Positions 7,742 to 12,060 of a DNA stretch of 12,060 nucleotides are shown one piece after another; position 1 is the first letter of the stretch; each line of letters opens with the position of its first letter. The notes beneath the pieces were generated by a model. That model ran no database searches and was not told the DNA's origin. It saw only the letters and a list, made by a program, of their open reading frames with translations. Location: the NCBI GenBank assembly GCA_046530935.1, contig JBHEQW010000060.1, forward strand, positions 1-12,060. The letters run 5' to 3'. The position numbers and the translations under genes were made by a program. Source of the stretch: Arsenophonus sp046530935 (GTDB lineage Bacteria; Pseudomonadota; Gammaproteobacteria; Enterobacterales; Enterobacteriaceae).

Positions 7742-7819
7742 TGATCTCATACAAGAGATCACTGGTAATATATAGTTTAGATGATATCTATATGGTAGAT
7801 ACCATGTATCATATCGTCT
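7742..7819. repeat. two hairpin-forming inverted repeats
   Basis: TGATCTC (7742-7748) pairs with GAGATCA (7755-7761) over a 6-base loop. Next, 7779-7819 folds into a long imperfect hairpin: AGATGATAT (7779-7787) with ATATCGTCT (7811-7819, one G-T pair), an internal loop, then ATGGTA (7792-7797) with TACCAT (7800-7805) around GA. This lies just upstream of the transposase relic start, so it may mark the left end of the element. Confidence 0.5.
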
Positions 7820-8071
7820 CTATGAGATTTAAATTATTCACGAAATTAATCAGTATTATACAGCAATATCTCCAAAATCCAATAAACTAGAAATGAATAT
7901 ATCTCTCGATAACTATTTAATTTTATTAAATAAAAACTTTTTATACTAAATAAAATTTTTTATTTTTAAAATAAAAATATATAGCTAAATTATTTAAATC
8001 AAATAATTAATTGGAGCTATAATAAATTGAATGATTTTTACAAAAAATTTATTTATTTTCAATAAAACAAA
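7820..8071. other. very AT-rich spacer between transposase and lpd relics
   Basis: About 250 bases of extreme A+T content with no coding-like frame. An A/T-only inverted repeat, TATTTTTA and TAAAAATA around 3 bases near 7960-7980, lies about 90 bases past the end of the lpd relic. Lacking G+C it is not a convincing terminator. Confidence 0.6.
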
Positions 8072-9566
8072 TTATTTTCTTTGCTTTTTGAAATTAAGTA
8101 AATCAGTAATACTTCATTCAAATGGTTGAACTATCACAACAATTAACTAGTATATAACTAGTATAATATCTGGTGAACATGGACAGTCAATCCAATATCT
8201 TTTGCATTAGACATTATTTCAATCGCCAAACCAATTATAGAAAGCCATTTGACAATATTAACAGCTATATAAATTGCTTCACCAATAACTAGATGGCTTT
8301 CTTGAATTAAAAATAAACTTAATCATGCCAATATTAACAATCAGATGCAATAGCACGAACAGAATCAACTCAATGGAAAAGTGGGCCACTTCATAACTAA
8401 TATCTTTGTTCTTTAGCTTCTTTTTATATCAAATCAACCGAAACAACCTCAGCCTCATTAATAAACAATTGAAGGGATAACTTTTAGATAAAAACAATAA
8501 TTTATTAAACAAGAAATCACTTAAAGCACAACAAATAGACCATCATGGATATCTTTTATAGCCAACATTAGATTAGGCGATAATCTTACTAATCACATAA
8601 ATATATGCCAGATCAGCCACTTGCAGACATCTATTTATCGGCGTAGATAAAAGATCGCTAATCTATCACTTCTACATCAGCTTTACTAGCATCAATCAAT
8701 TTACCATTGGGTACAATTATCAATTTCTAATAAAATAGCATAATAGATAGCAGTGTAAATTTACAGATGCCTTCTTGACTACAATTGCGATGTAGATAGC
8801 ATCTTTTTTCGCTTCTAGCAATGCAGTCATTTTTGTCTTGAGCATTAAATTAAGCTTTTTGCTTCTATGTTTAGTAAAAAAAGCTTAACAATCTCTTTAT
8901 TTTCTTCAGAAATAACCTGATCGAATATTTTAACAACATCGATTTTTGATCGTAATGAATGATATATGGTCCTGATTTTTTAAATCAATGATACTTCCTA
9001 GATCATTAGGATAGATTTTTCTACTTTTTTAGTTGCAAAGCATCAGTATAATTCCATTCTTTCTGGTCGTCATGAAGTGAAGAATAAATAGAAGTGAGAT
9101 CAGACACCTAAAAACCATCAACAATAATGGCATTATCAATGTTTATTGATTGTTGTTTCTTTTTTTACTTTAACAAGCAATATATAAGCACTTATAAATT
9201 TACTTAACCCATTAACAACTTTAACTTTATGGGCTTTCGGTATAGACCGCCAAACCAATTTATCAATTAAGCAATAATTTTTTCTTTACTGCAACCGTAC
9301 TTTTCAATGTCTATATTTTTATTCACCAAACACAATCTTATGTGCCAGCTAAATTCCTTAGCTTCTTAAATTTACTTTTTCAACATATAATAATGTTTTG
9401 AACGGAAATGCACCAGAGATTAAGATAAATGCTGTCTAATGTCGCATAACTCTCGACTAAAACTGTTTCTAAATAAACATCTGCTAACTAAAAACCATTC
9501 TAAATTAATCAGAGGTTTTCTGCACCCACATAGAACCACTACTTATGTTTTAATTTCAGTAGTAAT
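8072..9566 (-). pseudogene. lpd: lpd pseudogene, dihydrolipoamide dehydrogenase (E3), nearly full length
   Basis: Intact Lpd is the FAD flavoprotein that reoxidises lipoamide in pyruvate and 2-oxoglutarate dehydrogenases and glycine cleavage. The minus strand still aligns end to end with the 474-aa E. coli protein, in broken frames. The start TTEIKT is followed at once by a stop (9543-9545) where Gln is expected, then VVVL. Next: ADVYLETVLVESYATL (9410-9484), KVKVVNGLSKF (9139-9231), IDNAII (about 9120), YTDALQLKK (about 9040), DVVKIFDQVI (8857-8940) and LMLKTKMTALLEAKKDAIY (about 8790-8855). Then VPNGKLIDASKADVEV (from 8714 down), MLAIKDIHDG (about 8550), NEAEVVSVDL, RAIASDC, GLAIEIMSNAKDIGLTVHVH (about 8170-8225), and SITDLLNFKKQRK to a TAA at 8072-8074. 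The redox disulfide is gone (GGVCLNVGC reads DSIYLNLWC). Normal operon position after aceF, 215 bases downstream of its stop. Length 1,495 bp against 1,425 for intact lpd. Confidence 0.94.
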
Positions 9567-9781
9567 TATGATATCTTCCATTTCTTGTTTTTAGTAATTG
9601 TAAGAAAAGAAAATTTATAACTACTAAAACCTATGTATACTACAACAGTCAGCAGTTTACAGAATTATTAACTTCATTGAAAGTGTTCTAACTTGACAGA
9701 ACTTCTAACATTATATAAGGAATCAGAAAAATCCTGTAATTACTAATAATAAAACAGATTGATATTCAGTTTGTCTATAAC

Positions 9782-11386
9782 TTAAATAAGTAAACGGCGA
9801 ATATCACTCATTAACTCTGCAATATGAGTGATGAAACGCGCGCCGTCTGCGCCATCAATAACACGATGATCAAAGGAGAGTGACATAGGTAATATCAGAC
9901 GTGAAATAAATTCACAGTCATTCCATACTGGTTTCATTGATGAACGAGATAGCCCCATAATAGCCACCTCTGGTGCATTAATAATCGATGTAAAACTCGT
10001 CGTGCCAATACCACCTAAGCTAGAAATAGTAAAGCTGCCACCTTGCATATCAGACGCAGTCAACTTGCCAGCACGTGCTTTCTTCGATACTTCCATCAAT
10101 TCCTTGGAAAGCTCAATAATTCCTTTCTTATTGATATCACGAATAACAGGCACAACTAAACCATTTGCTGTGTCAACAGCAATACCAATATGAATATATT
10201 TTTTCAATATTAATCGCTGAGCATCCGCAGAAATTGAACTATTGAAACGAGGAATTTCTTCTAATGCTCTAGCAACTGCTTTCATGAAAAAAACTAATAA
10301 TGTAATTTTTACTCCAGTTTGTAATTTTTCCATCTCTTTATTTTGCTCCTTACGGAAAGCTTCTACTTCGGTAATATCAGCATCTTCCATGATGGTCACA
10401 TGCGGGATCATTAGCCAGTTACGACTTAAATTAGAGCTAGATATCTTTTGAATGCGACCTAGTTCAAGTTCTTCAACTTCACCAAATTTACTAAAATCAA
10501 CTTTTGGCCATGCTAGCATGCCTGGCAACCCACCTGATGCTGTAATCACTTCAGCTTCAGAACGTCTTACCATCTCTTTGATATAAGCTTGAATGTCTTC
10601 TAGCAGAATACGAGCTTTAGGCCCAGTTCCATTAACCTTAGCAAGGTTAACACCAAATTCACGCGCTAAACGGCGAATAAGCGGTGTTGCATGCACATAA
10701 GCATCATTTTCAATAAATTCATTTTTGATCTCAAAAGCAGTACTTGCCTTTGTTTGAAATGAGGCCTTTAATTTCATTTTTATTTCAGAGCTGCTATCTT
10801 CTAGAGTGCTATCTGCTGGAGCTAGTTCTGCGGGAGCATCAATCGAAAAAATCATAATAAGTGAACCGGTTTTAACTTTATCACCCTTAGCAATTTTGAT
10901 TTCTTTAACTTGGCCGCCAAAAGGCGCTAACACTTCTATCGATTCCTTTTTAACTTCTATAGTAATTAACGATTTCTCAACAGAAACTTCATCATAAATG
11001 TTAACCATTACATCAGTAACTTCGGCCTCATCATCACCAATATCCGGTATAATAACTTCCTTTAATTTACTTTTTGCTCGATCTATATCTTCGCTATCTG
11101 ATTTATCCACTTTTATATCTGTTGTTGTTTTAGTGCTAGATTCTATTACTTTTTCCGATCTATCAAAAACCATGATCAACTTACCTGTTGCCACTTTGTC
11201 ACCAACTGCAACTTTAATTTCTTTTACAACTCCAGCCTCTGGTGATGGAATTTCCATTGAGGCCTTTTCACCTTCTACGGTAATTAACGACTGCTCAACA
11301 TCAACTTTATCCCCAACTTTTACCATAATTTCTGTAACTTCAAGTTCATCTGCACCAATATCAGGAACATTAATTTCAATAGACAT
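9782..11386 (-). CDS. aceF: AceF, dihydrolipoamide acetyltransferase (E2 of pyruvate dehydrogenase)
   Basis: E2 forms the 24-subunit core of pyruvate dehydrogenase: its lipoyl arms carry acetyl groups from E1 to CoA and are reoxidised by E3. Read at 534 aa. Lipoyl domain 1 (2-75) has the motif GEKASME with lipoyl Lys41. Lipoyl domain 2 (109-182) is diverged: the equivalent Lys147 sits in VKKESIE instead of GDKASME, and the turn VGDKV reads IYDEV. The E1/E3-binding domain is at about 230-269 (VHATPLIRRLAREFG; GTGPKARI has Ala for the usual Gly). The catalytic domain is at about 300-534, with the active-site motif DHRVIDG (His507, Asp511). E. coli AceF has three lipoyl domains; here there are two. 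The linkers are charged and Ser-rich rather than Ala-Pro-rich. The ATG follows AAGAGGT and lies 12 bases after the aceE stop, so it is translated from the aceEF message. Its partner lpd downstream is a pseudogene. Confidence 0.97.
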   Translation of the reverse strand: MSIEINVPDIGADELEVTEIMVKVGDKVDVEQSLITVEGEKASMEIPSPEAGVVKEIKVAVGDKVATGKLIMVFDRSEKVIESSTKTTTDIKVDKSDSEDIDRAKSKLKEVIIPDIGDDEAEVTDVMVNIYDEVSVEKSLITIEVKKESIEVLAPFGGQVKEIKIAKGDKVKTGSLIMIFSIDAPAELAPADSTLEDSSSEIKMKLKASFQTKASTAFEIKNEFIENDAYVHATPLIRRLAREFGVNLAKVNGTGPKARILLEDIQAYIKEMVRRSEAEVITASGGLPGMLAWPKVDFSKFGEVEELELGRIQKISSSNLSRNWLMIPHVTIMEDADITEVEAFRKEQNKEMEKLQTGVKITLLVFFMKAVARALEEIPRFNSSISADAQRLILKKYIHIGIAVDTANGLVVPVIRDINKKGIIELSKELMEVSKKARAGKLTASDMQGGSFTISSLGGIGTTSFTSIINAPEVAIMGLSRSSMKPVWNDCEFISRLILPMSLSFDHRVIDGADGARFITHIAELMSDIRRLLI

Positions 11387-11398
11387 TGATTTTACCTC

Positions 11399-12060
11399 TT
11401 ATGCCAAACGCGGATTAATTTTTTCTGGGCTGATGTTGTATTTTTTGATAGCTTCATTCACAAATTTTACATTTATTTCAGCACGTTTCGCTAACTCATA
11501 CAATGCCGCAACTACCACATATGAAGTATCAACCTCAAAATAATGACGGAGATTTTCACGGCTATCTGAACGACCAAAACCATCAGTACCCAAAACACGA
11601 TAATCAGTTGCCGGAATATAGGAATAAATTTGTTCTGCAAATAATTTCATATAATCTGTTGAAGCAACTGCAATCAGATCATTCATGATTTGAGCAACAT
11701 AAGGTACACGAGGTTTATCAGATGGATGTAACATATTCCAACGCTCACAATCCTGTCCTTCACGAGCCAATTCGCTAAATGACGTTACACTATAAACATC
11801 AGAAGCAATACCATACTCACTAGATAAAATTCTTGCAGCTTCACGAACATGACGCATCATTGAGCCGGATCCCAATAATTGAATTTTACAATTTTCCCCT
11901 TTTAGTGACTCAAGTTTATAAATACCTTTACGAATACCTTCTTCAACACCAACAGGCATTGCTGGCATATGATAATTTTCGTTTAAGATAGTAATATAAT
12001 AGTAAATATTTTCTTGTTTCTCACCATACATGCGAACTAAACCATCATGCATAATCACAG
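11399..12060 (-). CDS. aceE: AceE, pyruvate dehydrogenase E1 (3' part; start outside window)
   Basis: E1 is the thiamine-diphosphate enzyme that decarboxylates pyruvate and reductively acetylates the lipoyl arm of AceF. The last 219 codons are present and correspond to about residues 669-887 of E. coli AceE: VIMHDGLVRMYGEKQENIYY, LNENYHMPAMP, GQDCERWNMLHP, VLGTDGFGRSDSRENLRHYF, ending KINPRLA. The frame enters from beyond the right edge, so the GTG at 12056-12058 is an internal Val, not a start. There is no frameshift or stop in the visible part. It is first in the aceE-aceF pair and ends 12 bases before aceF. The pyruvate-sensing regulator and the promoter would be further right. Confidence 0.97.
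   Translation of the reverse strand, partial: VIMHDGLVRMYGEKQENIYYYITILNENYHMPAMPVGVEEGIRKGIYKLESLKGENCKIQLLGSGSMMRHVREAARILSSEYGIASDVYSVTSFSELAREGQDCERWNMLHPSDKPRVPYVAQIMNDLIAVASTDYMKLFAEQIYSYIPATDYRVLGTDGFGRSDSRENLRHYFEVDTSYVVVAALYELAKRAEINVKFVNEAIKKYNISPEKINPRLA

Larger units (their letters stand above)
6500..7762 (-). pseudogene. degraded IS256/Mutator-family transposase
   Basis: The minus strand carries, in correct order but in changing frames, a DDE transposase of about 400 aa. Blocks: LLYEIIHNGASGIAN (about 7715-7760, cf. family LLREGARELIA); VIYNGYSQ (about 7600); IQNAIGDLKIKAP and SSLLPVYLRRAKK (7466-7588); NKRLKQQYLEKYRK (about 7265-7310); DYFWPMHIQLF, DDRLYFL and NELVAVEDAY (7102-7224). 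Then EVWTNLLIG, LAIEDTGAIGFWN (6968-7090), DTQQKRCY, VHKRANVLASLFKGMQLKVK (6871-6966), and GSRK with LLISAQKKLEF (about 6535-6640). The usual YFWVDGIH is YFWPMHIQ, so a catalytic Asp is lost; stops and shifts are frequent. Open frames on the plus strand at 6632-6946 and 6960-7193 are only antisense shadows of this relic. A 21-bp tandem duplication (7422-7463) repeats the VEELL codons. The decayed 3' end stays open for 31 codons past an ATG at 6487-6489. Terminal inverted repeats were not resolved. Confidence 0.9.

Noticed and set aside
2040..8071. Relics of cytR, priA, acnB, speD or speE expected from E. coli gene order
   Set aside because: I compared landmark motifs of these proteins with both strands by eye and found no convincing run of matches; a frameshift-aware search could still find one.
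10002..11688. Plus-strand open frames opposite aceF and aceE (up to 181 codons)
   Set aside because: Shadows of strongly conserved minus-strand genes; no start signals or protein-like composition of their own.
1..12060. CRISPR array, tRNA/rRNA genes, toxin-antitoxin or defence system
   Set aside because: No regularly spaced repeats, no tRNA-like cloverleaf with conserved bases, and no intact accessory genes were seen.

Overview
The window looks like a piece of an AT-rich, reductively evolving enterobacterial chromosome, most likely an insect symbiont that is recent enough to be still eroding (Serratia symbiotica, Sodalis-like or Arsenophonus-type). The surviving proteins (HslU, HslV, FtsN, AceF, AceE) are close to their E. 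coli/Yersinia/Serratia counterparts. Yet only about 4.2 kb of 12.06 kb is intact coding sequence, and the 7.7 kb from 2040 to 9781 holds no intact recognisable gene. The host assignment is an inference from gene identity and decay, not from a marker gene.

Layout, all recognisable genes on the minus strand. 1-2039: the ftsN-hslV-hslU block (cell division, then the heat-shock HslVU protease), with a well-preserved sigma-32 promoter for hslVU overlapping the ftsN stop. 2040-2499: nothing recognised apart from a possible ftsN -10 box. 2500-3711: a nearly full-length but broken IS91-type (zinc finger plus HUH/Y2) transposase. 3712-6380: eroded DNA with unidentified coding-like scraps and some striking inverted repeats. 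6500-7762: a nearly full-length but broken IS256/Mutator-type transposase. 7820-8071: AT-rich spacer. 8072-9566: a nearly full-length lpd pseudogene (dihydrolipoamide dehydrogenase, E3), riddled with stops and frameshifts. 9782-12060: intact aceF (pyruvate dehydrogenase E2) and the 3' part of aceE (E1).

How it fits together: aceE-aceF-lpd is the classical pyruvate dehydrogenase operon order, but here E3 is dead in place while E1 and E2 remain open. E2 itself has one near-canonical and one drifting lipoyl domain, and a changed conserved Gly in the E1/E3-binding domain. Pyruvate dehydrogenase therefore either uses an E3 encoded elsewhere or is itself on the way out. The ftsN block and the ace operon are far apart in E. 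coli, so the IS-littered gap is also a rearrangement scar; cytR and priA, which normally precede ftsN, were not found. No CRISPR array, tRNA or rRNA gene was seen. The most notable new points are the lpd relic with its intact partners, the two transposase relics that explain much of the apparently empty DNA, and a compact three-branched inverted-repeat structure at 4392-4448.
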